In this document: in pieces, positions 16,728 to 25,104 of the stretch
How positions within the stretch are numbered: the stretch's first letter is position 1
Layout: every line of letters starts with the position of its first letter
NCBI RefSeq assembly: GCF_051201665.1
Contig: NZ_CP179210.1
Location: 2,666,001 to 2,730,000 of the forward strand
Length of the DNA stretch: 64,000 nucleotides
Direction: 5' to 3'
Origin: Psychrobium sp051201665
GTDB taxonomy: Bacteria > Pseudomonadota > Gammaproteobacteria > Enterobacterales > Psychrobiaceae
Made by a program: the position numbers and the translations under genes
Notes under the pieces: model-generated
The model's database searches: none
What the model saw: only the letters and a program-made list of their open reading frames with translations
Told to the model about the DNA's origin: nothing

Positions 16728-16768
16728 CAAAAAGCCCCGTAGACCAATGGTTTACGGGGCTTTTTTAA
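16728..16768 (+). terminator. Terminator of ssrA
   Basis: The stem AAAAGCCCCGTA / TACGGGGCTTTT encloses about 10 nt and is followed by T residues. Confidence 0.92.
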
Positions 16769-16822
16769 TTTATAAAAAAATTTAATGCAGAAACGCATAC
16801 AACTATAGGGTTTATTAATCAC

Positions 16823-17056
16823 ATGGAAGAAATGAAACTAAAACGCATTATAAAAAAACAGAGAACGAGAACAGTTTATTCACTAATGCTTTGCTGGGCG
16901 GCTCTTTTCTCAGTTTTTTATATTACCGAAAATGATGATGCTTTATTTGTTTCAGGGTACGCAATGGCTATAGTTACTGTCGCTGTGGTGGTCATTTTGA
17001 ATTTTGTAGAAAAAGTCCTAATTTCAATGAATCATGCCCAAAAAAGTGACGATTAA
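16823..17056 (+). CDS. Small two-helix membrane protein, unknown
   Basis: This 77-residue protein has a basic N-terminus (KLKRIIKKQRTRT) followed by two hydrophobic helices (about 18-36 and 42-66) and a short polar tail. I see no recognisable family. It is the only gene between the true ssrA 3' end and the duplicated copy, so it is probably cargo left from an integrative element. No clear Shine-Dalgarno sequence is seen, although ATGGAAGAAATG offers two possible starts. It may be a genuine small gene or a chance ORF. Confidence 0.5.
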   Translation: MEEMKLKRIIKKQRTRTVYSLMLCWAALFSVFYITENDDALFVSGYAMAIVTVAVVVILNFVEKVLISMNHAQKSDD

Positions 17057-17061
17057 AACAC

Positions 17062-17148
17062 GGTTCAATTCCCCCGCCTCCACCACATTCGGGCTTGTTG
17101 CCGCAGACCTAAAAAAGCAAGGTAAACCAACGGTTTACGGGGCTTTTT
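17062..17148 (+). repeat. Duplicated 3' end of ssrA plus terminator (att-site scar)
   Basis: This block repeats, with several differences, the last bases of ssrA (GGTTCAATTCCCCCGCCTCCACCA), the following spacer and the terminator right arm found at about 16681-16767. Elements with tyrosine integrases often insert in the 3' end of ssrA and leave such a direct repeat. The left arm of the terminator is mutated here (AAGCAAGGTA), so it no longer pairs well. No integrase gene remains nearby. Confidence 0.8.
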
Positions 17149-17290
17149 AAATGACTTAAATTAAGTTGCTTTGAATTGGGTCTTATCTGTTGGGATGGAT
17201 TAACGCTTTGCTAAGCGGCAATAAAATTGCTGGCTAAAATTAGCAACGAGGGAGCAAAAGCCAGCTGTTTTTTGTCCGTTTGAGAACTTG

Positions 17291-17554
17291 TTAGTTGCTC
17301 TTATACACATGCGACCTGTGGGCTACTTTAACGACATTTACAACAAGTAGACCATCTTTTATTTCATAAATTATGCGATACAAACCTTGCCGAACTCTAT
17401 AGTTTTCTTTACCCGATAATTTTATACAACCTTCGCCGCGCGGATTATCAGATAAGGAATCAATTTTACTTAATATATTTTGTATATCGCTTTTAGGTAT
17501 TACACGTAAATCTTTAGCCACAGACTTTTTAAAAGTGATTTTATATTTTGCCAT
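17291..17554 (-). CDS. RelE/ParE-family toxin
   Basis: This 87-residue basic protein has the RelE-like fold signature: MAKYKITFKKSVAKDLRVIP (first strand and helix), GCIKLSGKENYRVRQGLYRIIYEI (the central YRVR-x-GxYRIxYEI strand pair) and a C-terminal VVKVAHRSHVY. Such toxins cleave mRNA on the ribosome or inhibit gyrase. It overlaps its antitoxin gene by 14 bp. The RVRQGxYRIIYEI pattern favours the RelE mRNA-interferase branch, but this is not certain. Confidence 0.88.
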   Translation of the reverse strand: MAKYKITFKKSVAKDLRVIPKSDIQNILSKIDSLSDNPRGEGCIKLSGKENYRVRQGLYRIIYEIKDGLLVVNVVKVAHRSHVYKSN

Positions 17555-17774
17555 GTGACTTCAAATCGTTTAGTAGATCTTCATAAGAAATTTCAGGTTC
17601 ATGAGCTCGTTGCGATACGGCAGCCAGGTCTTCTTGGTCTTCACGCATCAATAAACGGACCGCTTCATCTATTAACTCAGAAACAGATAAGTGTGCGGAA
17701 GCTGCTCGCATTTTTAAAGCTTGATGTATGTCAGGTTCAAAATAAACAGTCGAACGTTTTGATAAATTACTCAT
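17541..17774 (-). CDS. Ribbon-helix-helix antitoxin
   Basis: The 77-residue protein has an N-terminal RHH DNA-binding segment (SKRSTVYFEPDIHQALKMRAASAHLSVSELIDEAVRLLM) and an acidic C-terminal part (EPEISYEDLLNDLKSHGKI) that should bind the toxin. It is the first gene of the toxin-antitoxin operon and is expected to repress it. The pair sits just after the ssrA scar, a common place for accessory modules. Confidence 0.88.
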   Translation of the reverse strand: MSNLSKRSTVYFEPDIHQALKMRAASAHLSVSELIDEAVRLLMREDQEDLAAVSQRAHEPEISYEDLLNDLKSHGKI

Positions 17775-18011
17775 AGTAGTAGCTCCATTGTTTTAATAAC
17801 CAGACTATAGCACTACAACGTTATGGTGTCACTGAACATCTGGAGCAACTAACGCCAAGCTAGCCAGTAGCGTGCTGGCACATTGTTTTGCGGCAGTTTG
17901 CAAAAAATGTGACAGTTTTAGCCGTCTTCTTGATACTCATTGAGCCCTCTCCCTAAATTTAGCAGTAACTGCTAAATTTAATGGCGACAACCGTAATCAG
18001 GAGAAAGCCCA

Positions 18012-18071
18012 ATGAACTTTTACAATAGCACACATCCTTACTACTGCGGCATCGATTTACACGCCTGGTAA
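18012..18071 (+). pseudogene. IS110-family transposase fragment (first 19 codons)
   Basis: The reading frame MNFYNSTHPYYCGIDLHAW then stops. MxFY...YCGIDLHA is the usual N-terminus of IS110 transposases and carries the first Asp of the DEDD motif. CAGGAGA lies upstream as a ribosome site. The rest of the gene is gone, replaced at the break by the ATTCTGGGACACTC repeat. Confidence 0.7.
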
Positions 18072-18136
18072 TTCTGGGACACTCAATTCTTTCATATAAT
18101 TCTGGGATATAATTCTGGGACACTCAATTCTTTTAG
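18070..18136. repeat. Direct repeats AATTCTGGGACACTCAATTC
   Basis: Two full copies (from about 18070 and 18111) with a partial third (about 18097-18108) lie exactly where the IS110 fragment breaks off. They look like the end of a second mobile element, possibly that of the neighbouring RAYT fragment. The following 200 bp to 18335 show no gene. Confidence 0.5.
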
Positions 18137-18335
18137 ACGTCCAAAACTACTAGGAAAAATTATCTAATTCGGCTACTGGTTCAACGTGTCATTGAAGAAA
18201 TATCGATGTATTTGGAAGACTACAAATCAAGCTCATAAAATAATGGCAATAATGAGTATTTGGAACAAGAAAGTCTCTCAATCAGGTGATTGATAAGGTG
18301 TGAATTTGCTTATTTAACTGTCAAATTAATATTTG

Positions 18336-18845
18336 TCAGCCAACGCCTTTATACCAACAGTCATGATGGCTATTAGCGCATCGTTTTAATGATTCTTTAC
18401 TACCCGCAAAGTTGCCGTACTGTCGTCTAAAGTTTCTAATTGTCTCTAACCACTCATCTTGTGATAGTCCCAGCTCATGAATTAGTTTTGGAGTATCACC
18501 GTCAATAAACCCAGATTTATTAGGATGAATTGCCCTACCACTCCAATCGGCTAGTGCAAAGTAATCTGCTGCTGAAAATGCAATCGCATTCTTATCTTGG
18601 CTAAGTCCAAAGGGTATCAGTGATCTCGGCTGGTGTTGTGTTTGCTCTTTGCGTTTAGCTGTTTGGTAACATTTTATACGCTCTTGAATCGACGTGAAAT
18701 CACTGCTCGTTAGGTCATCACACATATTGGCACGTATGGGATTCAAATCGACATACATCATACAACTGAGCAATGCGGTTTCATCAAGCAAGGCTTGTGG
18801 TTTATACCTTCCCTCCCAGTAGCGCCCACATTCAGATTTATGATG
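18336..18845 (-). pseudogene. C-terminal part of a RAYT (REP-associated tyrosine transposase-like) gene
   Basis: The frame is open from about 18845 and reads ...CGRYWEGRYKPQALLDETALLSCMMYVDLNPIRANM, the conserved second half of the Y1-transposase-like domain of RAYT proteins, then a helical C-terminal tail to 18336. The annotated-looking start (TTG at 18791) lies inside this conserved block, and an in-frame TAG at about 18850 cuts it from the missing N-terminal half with its HUH motif. It is therefore a dead fragment. Confidence 0.75.
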
Positions 18846-19126
18846 TTTTTTAAATAGCTATTTCTCAAACTTACCGATGTGAAAATTGCAAATTTTCTAA
18901 TTTAGATTTTACTGACATCGAATTTTCTTTTGTACATATTTCTAAAATCGGATACTTAAGGGTCACATTTACATTCCTCAATATTTACAACAAGGTTAGT
19001 ACAACGCTAATCAAATAAGTTTGAGTTATATAGTTACTATATTCGCCCCTTGCGTTATTTGCCTATATTGACGCTTGATTGTGTTTTTCTTCCACACAAA
19101 TATCAGTGAAATACACCGTGTCGACG

Positions 19127-21316
19127 CTATTTTAATGCGGTGAACCACTCGAACATGGCTCTGTGTTGACTCTTGTTCGCCAAATAACGACCTAATTCTT
19201 TGAGCTGTTGACGATCTCGATAGCCGGTGATTCTATTCTTTAGCTCGACTAATGCCTTGCTGGACTCACCTTGACCATCAAGCGATAAAATAAAAGCGTA
19301 CAGGTATTGCGATGATTGAGGGTCAAGCACCGTAGCCTGTTGAAAATAATCAAGCGCCTTTTGATGTTGACGCATTCGCACCAAGTGCAGACCATAGGCG
19401 TAAGATAACGCCCCTGATTTAGGTAAATTCTTTAACCCTTGATCTAGTACTTTTTTCACATCGCTATGACGCTGCATACTTCGATACAAATCAGCCAAAT
19501 TGATATAGCCAGTCTCATAATAAGGTTCAACATTAATGGCACCCAAAAAGGCTTTCTCTGCGTCAGTAGCACTGCGTTGGCGCATGGCTAGCATCCCCTG
19601 GTTCGCTTTTCCTTCGCCGCGCCAGCTGTTGATCTCATTGCTATTTTTCAGTTCTTCAAATGCAGCAATAAACGACCGCTGAAAGCTTGTCGCTATTTTA
19701 TCGGTGGCCAAACTCGTTGCCGCCGCCACCCGAACGGCCTTGTTGTTATCCGTCAATAACGGGCTAAGGTGCTCTACCCTTAAGTCTGGCGACAGTAAGG
19801 CAGCGGCATTGGCAGCGCTCAATCTAAGTAACGGCTCAAGATGCGTCAAATAGGGGAGTAAAGCTTTGCTAGCGACTGTTTGTGTCGTCATATTTAATTG
19901 CTGAAGTGCGCTTGCGCGGCTGATTATATCCAGCTCATTATCGGCAACAATCGATAGGTGTTGGTCAAGGGTTATTCCTTGTCCTGAATTGAGCGCCATA
20001 AGTAATTGCTTACTTTGTCGATAAGGCGTGGGCTTGCCATGCCACTGTGTTAGCGTATCACTGGCCCATTGATTATTTTTGTCTTTATGGCAATTGATAC
20101 AAGCATTGGGCGTACCGTATTTGATGGACAGATCAGGCCTTGGAACTTTAAAGCTGTGATCACGTCTATCATCCACCCCCATATATCGAGTGGTTGGCAT
20201 ATGACAGTTCACGCACTTCGCGCCAGCAGAAGATGCAGGATGCTGGTGATGTGATTTAACATTATACTGCTCTCCACTGTGGCATTGTAAACACAAGCCG
20301 TTGTTAGCGGCTTTTACTTTCATGGTGTGTTTATCGTGACAGTCTAAACAATTAACACCTTTGGCAAACATTTTACTCTGCAAAAATGAGCCATAGACAT
20401 AAACCTCTTCTTTGATTTGTCCATCGACATGATAACTTGGTGCTGTTGGCATTTGCGGCATAAATTGTTGTAAAAATGGTGTTCGCGGTTTAAATCCATC
20501 TGTAAGCGGCGCGCGTAGCGAGTGGCAAGCAAAGCACCCGTCCATAAAACTATTATCGCGTTGCTTACCTCGCCATGATGCGGTCTTTTGGTCTTTTTCC
20601 CTCAACCAATACCCTTTTTTGTTAATCGCGTTTGAACCTGTTTTCACCGCAGTGTCGACGTTATTTTCAGTGATTGAATCGCCATGTTTACTCATCTTGC
20701 CATGACAGGATTGACAGCCAACATTAATGTTATCAAAGGTGGTATTAAAGGTGTTTTTAAGGCTATCGTAATTTCGTTTAAGGCCATCAGAATGACAGTC
20801 GGCGCACATGCCATTCCAGTTTTGGAGGGGTTGTCGCCAGTGCAGGCGATCCTTTGGCGCAATTTCTTCATGACTATAGTTGTGATACCAACGCTGTCCA
20901 CCATCGATTTTGTCTCGACTATCCCAAGCAAACGGCAGAACCTGTAATTTCCCCGGCTGCGTTTCAACTAAATATTGCTGTAATGGAAAGTGACCAAATG
21001 TATATTTTATTGGATAGTCGTCTCGGCGTTCCCCATAAGAAATAGTCACACGATATTGACCATTTTTGACAAAGAAGAGGGCTTGCTGGCCGTAATGCGT
21101 TACCCGTTTATTGTCAAAGTCGCCTTTGACGGAATCACTTGTCGCTAGCGCCATCGCCTTAGCGTGATCCGATTGCTGCCAACTGTGATACTCAGACTTG
21201 TGGCAGCCTATGCAGTTGTTATAGTTAGCTGAAGGATTCGTCGATTGCGCTTTGATTGAAAAAGGCGCCACAATAAAAAGCACCAGTAATAGTTTTAATA
21301 CGCACAATTGATGCAT
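19127..21316 (-). CDS. Octaheme c-type cytochrome with HEAT-like and TPR C-terminal region
   Basis: This 729-residue protein has a signal peptide (cleavage after SIKA) and eight CXXCH haem-binding motifs: CIGCH, CADCH, CQSCH, CFACH, CLDCH, CLQCH, CVNCH and CINCH, all in about the first 400 residues. Residues 430-560 resemble HEAT-type repeats (LLRLSAANAAALLS, AVRVAAATSLA). Residues 575-720 contain tetratricopeptide repeats (EPYYETGYINLADLYRS, GALSYAYGLHLVRMRQHQKALDYFQQA). Similar fusions are annotated as multihaem cytochromes of unknown role; electron transfer in the periplasm is sure, the partner is not. No maturation or quinol-oxidising genes adjoin it. It is divergent from fucP. Confidence 0.88.
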   Translation of the reverse strand: MHQLCVLKLLLVLFIVAPFSIKAQSTNPSANYNNCIGCHKSEYHSWQQSDHAKAMALATSDSVKGDFDNKRVTHYGQQALFFVKNGQYRVTISYGERRDDYPIKYTFGHFPLQQYLVETQPGKLQVLPFAWDSRDKIDGGQRWYHNYSHEEIAPKDRLHWRQPLQNWNGMCADCHSDGLKRNYDSLKNTFNTTFDNINVGCQSCHGKMSKHGDSITENNVDTAVKTGSNAINKKGYWLREKDQKTASWRGKQRDNSFMDGCFACHSLRAPLTDGFKPRTPFLQQFMPQMPTAPSYHVDGQIKEEVYVYGSFLQSKMFAKGVNCLDCHDKHTMKVKAANNGLCLQCHSGEQYNVKSHHQHPASSAGAKCVNCHMPTTRYMGVDDRRDHSFKVPRPDLSIKYGTPNACINCHKDKNNQWASDTLTQWHGKPTPYRQSKQLLMALNSGQGITLDQHLSIVADNELDIISRASALQQLNMTTQTVASKALLPYLTHLEPLLRLSAANAAALLSPDLRVEHLSPLLTDNNKAVRVAAATSLATDKIATSFQRSFIAAFEELKNSNEINSWRGEGKANQGMLAMRQRSATDAEKAFLGAINVEPYYETGYINLADLYRSMQRHSDVKKVLDQGLKNLPKSGALSYAYGLHLVRMRQHQKALDYFQQATVLDPQSSQYLYAFILSLDGQGESSKALVELKNRITGYRDRQQLKELGRYLANKSQHRAMFEWFTALK

Positions 21317-21380
21317 CTAACCATCCTTTATTATCATGATTAATGAATTGAACTTACGGTAACAATCACTTGAGAAGTAT

Positions 21381-21421
21381 ATACCGAAATTCCCTTGGGA
21401 ATTTCCAAGTGGTTTTGGTAT
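21381..21421. repeat. Nested palindrome in the cytochrome-fucP intergenic region
   Basis: Inner arms GAAATTCCC/GGGAATTTC are perfect with a TT spacer, and outer ends ATACC/GGTAT pair around a 41-bp unit. It lies about 65 bp upstream of the cytochrome gene and 190 bp upstream of fucP. It looks like a short REP-like element or an operator. The remaining 290 bp of this gap show nothing else I can name. Confidence 0.4.
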
Positions 21422-21608
21422 GTGCAGAGTTATCAGAAGGCAAAATGCCACTATCTTTTATTATTAATAAAAAACATCTTAGTTTGACATGCTCACTTAC
21501 ACCAAGTAAGTTGTGAACATTACATATAATAATCACAATAAGATAAATGTGCAACGTTTGACGATGCCACAGTTACCGATAAAGTGATATACGCAGCCAG
21601 AGGTAAAA

Positions 21609-23027
21609 ATGACAATAATAACAAAGACTTCAAGTGATAATATTAATCAAAATAACATCACTAAGCCACCTATTTTAGCAAAACAGTACATACTCCCGTT
21701 TATTTTAGTCGCCGCTCTTTTTCCATTATGGGGATTTGCCAACGATATAACCAATCCGTTAGTTAAAGCATTTAAAGACATTTTTCTTATTAGCAACGCG
21801 CAAAGTTCGATGGTGCAGTTTGCCTTCTATTTAGGGTATGGCATTATGGCTATTCCTGCTGCGATTTTTATTCGACGATTTTCATATAAAGCCGGCATTC
21901 TCTTAGGGTTAGCACTTTATGCGATTGGCGCATTATTATTTTTGCCAGCAAGTATGACGGCTCAATTCAACTTCTTTTTATTGGCCTTATGCGTATTAAC
22001 CTGTGGACTCGCGCTTCTAGAAACAACGGCCAATCCATACATTCTATCAATGGGCTCATCAGAAACCTCAACTCAGCGTCTTAACTTAGCGCAAGCGTTT
22101 AATCCAATTGGTTCGCTTGGAGGTATGTTCGTCGCTTCCAATTATATTTTGAGTGAATTAAAAGTTGAAGAATTTCGCGCAACTCAACGGGCTGAGCATC
22201 CAGAGTATGCCGACATGCTACCGTCTGTAGTTGACGGAAAGCTAACGCAGGCGCTGGCAGAGTTTTCAGTGGCTCAACCTGAAGCACATCAAGCCATGCA
22301 AACGGCTGATCTAATTACTGTACGTGGCCCTTATATTGTTATTGCGTCTGTCATAGCGATCCTGTTTGTCGTCTTTTTATTGCGTAAACTACCTGACACA
22401 ATCACTCATGATGAGCCATTAACAACTAACGTACTAAAAAATACTTTTATACGCTTACTTTCCAACGCAAGATACCGTGAAGGGGTTATCGCGCAAGCTT
22501 TTTATGTTGGCGCGCAAATTATGTGTTGGACATTTATAATTCATTACGGCATGACATCTGTCGGCTTAACAGCCGCGCAGGCACAGCAATATAATATGGT
22601 AGCGATGGGGATCTTCCTCGCAAGTCGATTCATTTGTACTTTCTTGCTCGCAAAAATACGTCCCGGTCAATTATTACAATTCTTAGCCATAGGTGGCATT
22701 ACCTTATCATTTGGTACTATCTTTATTGGTGGAATGACTGGCTTATATTGTTTAGTTGCAACGTCAGCTTGTATGTCATTAATGTTCCCGACAATCTATG
22801 GTATTGCGTTGAAAGATACCGGTGATGATGCAAGCCTAGCGTCGGCTGGATTAGTGATGGCAATTGTTGGTGGTGCTTTAATGCCGCCATTACAAGGCAG
22901 TATGATAGATGGTGCTTCATTGCTTGACGATATTCCGGCGGTTCAAACCTCTTTCGTGTTACCGCTAGTTTGTTTTATTGTGATTGCAATCTATGGATAT
23001 CGGGCCCATCACACCCATAAAGCCTAA
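21609..23027 (+). CDS. fucP: FucP-type L-fucose/L-galactose:H+ symporter (MFS)
   Basis: This 472-residue inner-membrane transporter has about 12 transmembrane segments. The FucP landmarks are present: FPLWGFANDITNPLVKAFKDIFLIS in the first helices, QFAFYLGYGIMAIPAAIF, and LLETTANPYIL in helix 5. E. coli FucP imports L-fucose and also L-galactose and D-arabinose by proton symport, so it suits the L-galactose pathway encoded further downstream. GAGGTAAAAATG gives a good ribosome site. A terminator follows, so it is a single-gene unit at the edge of the polysaccharide locus. A loop of about 65 residues between helices 6 and 7 (VEEFRATQRAEHPEYAD...) is longer than in E. coli FucP, as I remember it. 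Confidence 0.88.
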   Translation: MTIITKTSSDNINQNNITKPPILAKQYILPFILVAALFPLWGFANDITNPLVKAFKDIFLISNAQSSMVQFAFYLGYGIMAIPAAIFIRRFSYKAGILLGLALYAIGALLFLPASMTAQFNFFLLALCVLTCGLALLETTANPYILSMGSSETSTQRLNLAQAFNPIGSLGGMFVASNYILSELKVEEFRATQRAEHPEYADMLPSVVDGKLTQALAEFSVAQPEAHQAMQTADLITVRGPYIVIASVIAILFVVFLLRKLPDTITHDEPLTTNVLKNTFIRLLSNARYREGVIAQAFYVGAQIMCWTFIIHYGMTSVGLTAAQAQQYNMVAMGIFLASRFICTFLLAKIRPGQLLQFLAIGGITLSFGTIFIGGMTGLYCLVATSACMSLMFPTIYGIALKDTGDDASLASAGLVMAIVGGALMPPLQGSMIDGASLLDDIPAVQTSFVLPLVCFIVIAIYGYRAHHTHKA

Positions 23028-23062
23028 TATTAAGCGGTCATAATATAATATTAATATGTTTT

Positions 23063-23090
23063 AAAAGAGCAGCTTAACCTGCTCTTTTTT
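23063..23090 (+). terminator. Terminator after fucP
   Basis: The stem AAAAGAGCAG / CTGCTCTTTT has a 6-nt loop and ends in a T-run. Confidence 0.88.
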
Positions 23091-23126
23091 GTTTGTAGTG
23101 CCAAAATCACTCTTTACCATTGCACC

Positions 23127-23159
23127 GGTATGTTTTTTATTTATAATAAGCAACATACC
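23127..23159. promoter_or_regulatory. Inverted repeat upstream of the first sulfatase
   Basis: GGTATGTT (23127-23134) and AACATACC (23152-23159) form perfect 8-bp arms with a 17-bp AT-rich spacer, 26 bp before the ATG. It may be an operator; the same arms were not found elsewhere in the locus. Confidence 0.35.
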
Positions 23160-23184
23160 CATATCACTATAATAAGGTTTTTTT

Positions 23185-24687
23185 ATGAGCAACGCCCTTA
23201 ATTCAATAAAAGCACTGTTTTTACTATTGTGCGCCGCTAGTGCGTTGGCTGTGTTACCAAGTTACTCAGCCCAAAGTGAGCGCCCTAACATTTTACTTAT
23301 CATCACCGATGACCAATCCATTGATACCATTAATGCATTAGGCAACGATGCTATCAATACGCCCAATATAGACCGCCTAGCACACACCGGTATGGCATTT
23401 ACCCATGTCTTTAATCAGGGGTCTTGGTCTGGTGCCGTTTGCGCGCCAAGTCGTCAAATGATTAATACGGGTCGCAATCTCCATACGACCGGTTTTTCGC
23501 CAAAATCAAATAAGACGAGCCATCCACTCATGGGTGAAACCTTTAGAAACGCCGGCTATGAAACATTTATTACCGGTAAATGGCACGTTGGAGATGACGC
23601 GTTAAAACGTTCTTTTTCAATCGGCCGCGCAGTACACGAAGGTGGCATGGCGCCAATCAGTAAAGGGGGCCAATGGAACCCTTGGTTGACGGATTTTGGC
23701 AACGATATTAAATGGGCTAAAAAGCAAAAGAGACAGCACACCAGTGAAGCTTTTGCCGATGCAGCCATTAGCTACCTTGACAGTAAGGCGCAACGAAATA
23801 ACAATCCCTTTCTGATGTATGTTGCATTTACCGCACCTCATGATCCGCGTCAATCACCACAGTCATATGTTGATAAGTACCCCGCTGAGGGCATGGTTTT
23901 ACCACCTAACTTCGTCCCGATGCCAGAAATCGATGCGGGCGATTACAACATTCGCGATGAAGCATTAATGACTTTCCCTCGCACCGAGCAACAAACCAAA
24001 ACGTTTATTGGTGAGTATTACGCGATGGTGGAGCACATGGATACACAAATTGGTCGTATTCTCGATAGCTTAGAGAAATCACCTTTTGCTAAAAATACGT
24101 ACATTATTTTCACATCCGATCATGGCTTAGCTGTAGGTAAGCATGGCCTTGCGGGCAAACAAAATGTTTATGATCACAGCATTCGTGCGCCTTTCATTAT
24201 GGTAGGTGATGGGATTCCCGCCAACAGCCGTGCCAAAGGCATGTTCTATCTAAATAGTATCTTTGCAACAACGGCAGAACTAGCAGGTATTGATGCACCA
24301 GACTCCCTACAAGGCCCAAGTATCATGCCTATTGTGCGTGGTGAAAAGACGGTCATGAACGATTATATCTACGGCAGCTACCGTCACTTCCAGCGCATGG
24401 CGCGAAGCCACAGATACAAGTTGATATATTATCCGCTACTAAAACGTAATGTGTTGTTTGATATGAAAAACGATCCATGGGAAATGCATGATATTTCTGA
24501 AAAAGCAGGCAGCGATAAGATTATTAAACACCTGACCGCTAAGCTAGAACAGTTAAAAACCCAAGTGGGCGACCCATTAACCAATAGCGACCCTGTTAAT
24601 AGTTATCAGCCGTTTACTGGCAAAGTCAGACCGGGTTTTCAAAAGGACAAAATTGGGGTTAAACAAACAGTCTTTACCGAGCATTAA
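23185..24687 (+). CDS. Secreted type I sulfatase (formylglycine, CAPSR)
   Basis: This 500-residue protein has a signal peptide ending near SYSAQ. The sulfatase N-terminal metal block is RPNILLIITDDQ, and the formylglycine site is Cys86 in CAPSR, the canonical CxPSR. Later blocks include FITGKWHVG, FTAPHDPRQSP, and IIFTSDHGLAVGKHGLAGKQNVYDHSIRAPF with metal and substrate ligands. It should remove sulfate esters from carbohydrate in the periplasm or outside; position specificity is unknown. It is closely related to the sulfatase at the right edge of the window (62528-64000), sharing FNQGSWSGAVC and TGRNLHTTG-like blocks. AAGG precedes the ATG. Confidence 0.92.
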   Translation: MSNALNSIKALFLLLCAASALAVLPSYSAQSERPNILLIITDDQSIDTINALGNDAINTPNIDRLAHTGMAFTHVFNQGSWSGAVCAPSRQMINTGRNLHTTGFSPKSNKTSHPLMGETFRNAGYETFITGKWHVGDDALKRSFSIGRAVHEGGMAPISKGGQWNPWLTDFGNDIKWAKKQKRQHTSEAFADAAISYLDSKAQRNNNPFLMYVAFTAPHDPRQSPQSYVDKYPAEGMVLPPNFVPMPEIDAGDYNIRDEALMTFPRTEQQTKTFIGEYYAMVEHMDTQIGRILDSLEKSPFAKNTYIIFTSDHGLAVGKHGLAGKQNVYDHSIRAPFIMVGDGIPANSRAKGMFYLNSIFATTAELAGIDAPDSLQGPSIMPIVRGEKTVMNDYIYGSYRHFQRMARSHRYKLIYYPLLKRNVLFDMKNDPWEMHDISEKAGSDKIIKHLTAKLEQLKTQVGDPLTNSDPVNSYQPFTGKVRPGFQKDKIGVKQTVFTEH

Positions 24688-24770
24688 CTTATCCCTAGTG
24701 TTTGACAGCGCTCATCGATTAGATTTTTTATTATTAGATAAGCGCTTTTTCCCGTCACCATGCAAACGCT

Positions 24771-24910
24771 TACTGCCATTTCATTAAGTTTGTGATCGTG
24801 CTGTGCAGGGATAAATTAGTCTAAGCAAGGCTCGCGATTGTCAATGAAAACAACGTCGCCTTGGCATACTTTAACCAACACAACTAAGTCGAAATGTGAT
24901 CGAATTGGTA
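24771..24910. repeat. MITE-like repeat, copy 3 (diverged)
   Basis: The segment with CATTAAGTTTGTGATCGTGCTGTGC, TAAGCAAGGC and terminal GAATTGGTA aligns by eye with copies 1 and 2, with many substitutions and small deletions. It occupies the 417-bp gap between the sulfatase and malic enzyme genes. The rest of that gap (24911-25104) shows no gene. Confidence 0.6.
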
Positions 24911-25104
24911 TGACGTAAGCAAAACAACATACCACTTCTTCTTGATACCTTGTGTCCTCATTTCGAGTTGCCTTATTGCCTAAAAATACGCAGATGTTTG
25001 TAGATTAAAGTAGAGCTATTGGTCATTTTAAGTGATTCCGATCGCTCAAAAAATAACGCTGTAGCCACACATTTCATAAAAACTAAATTATTTTGGACAA
25101 TCAC

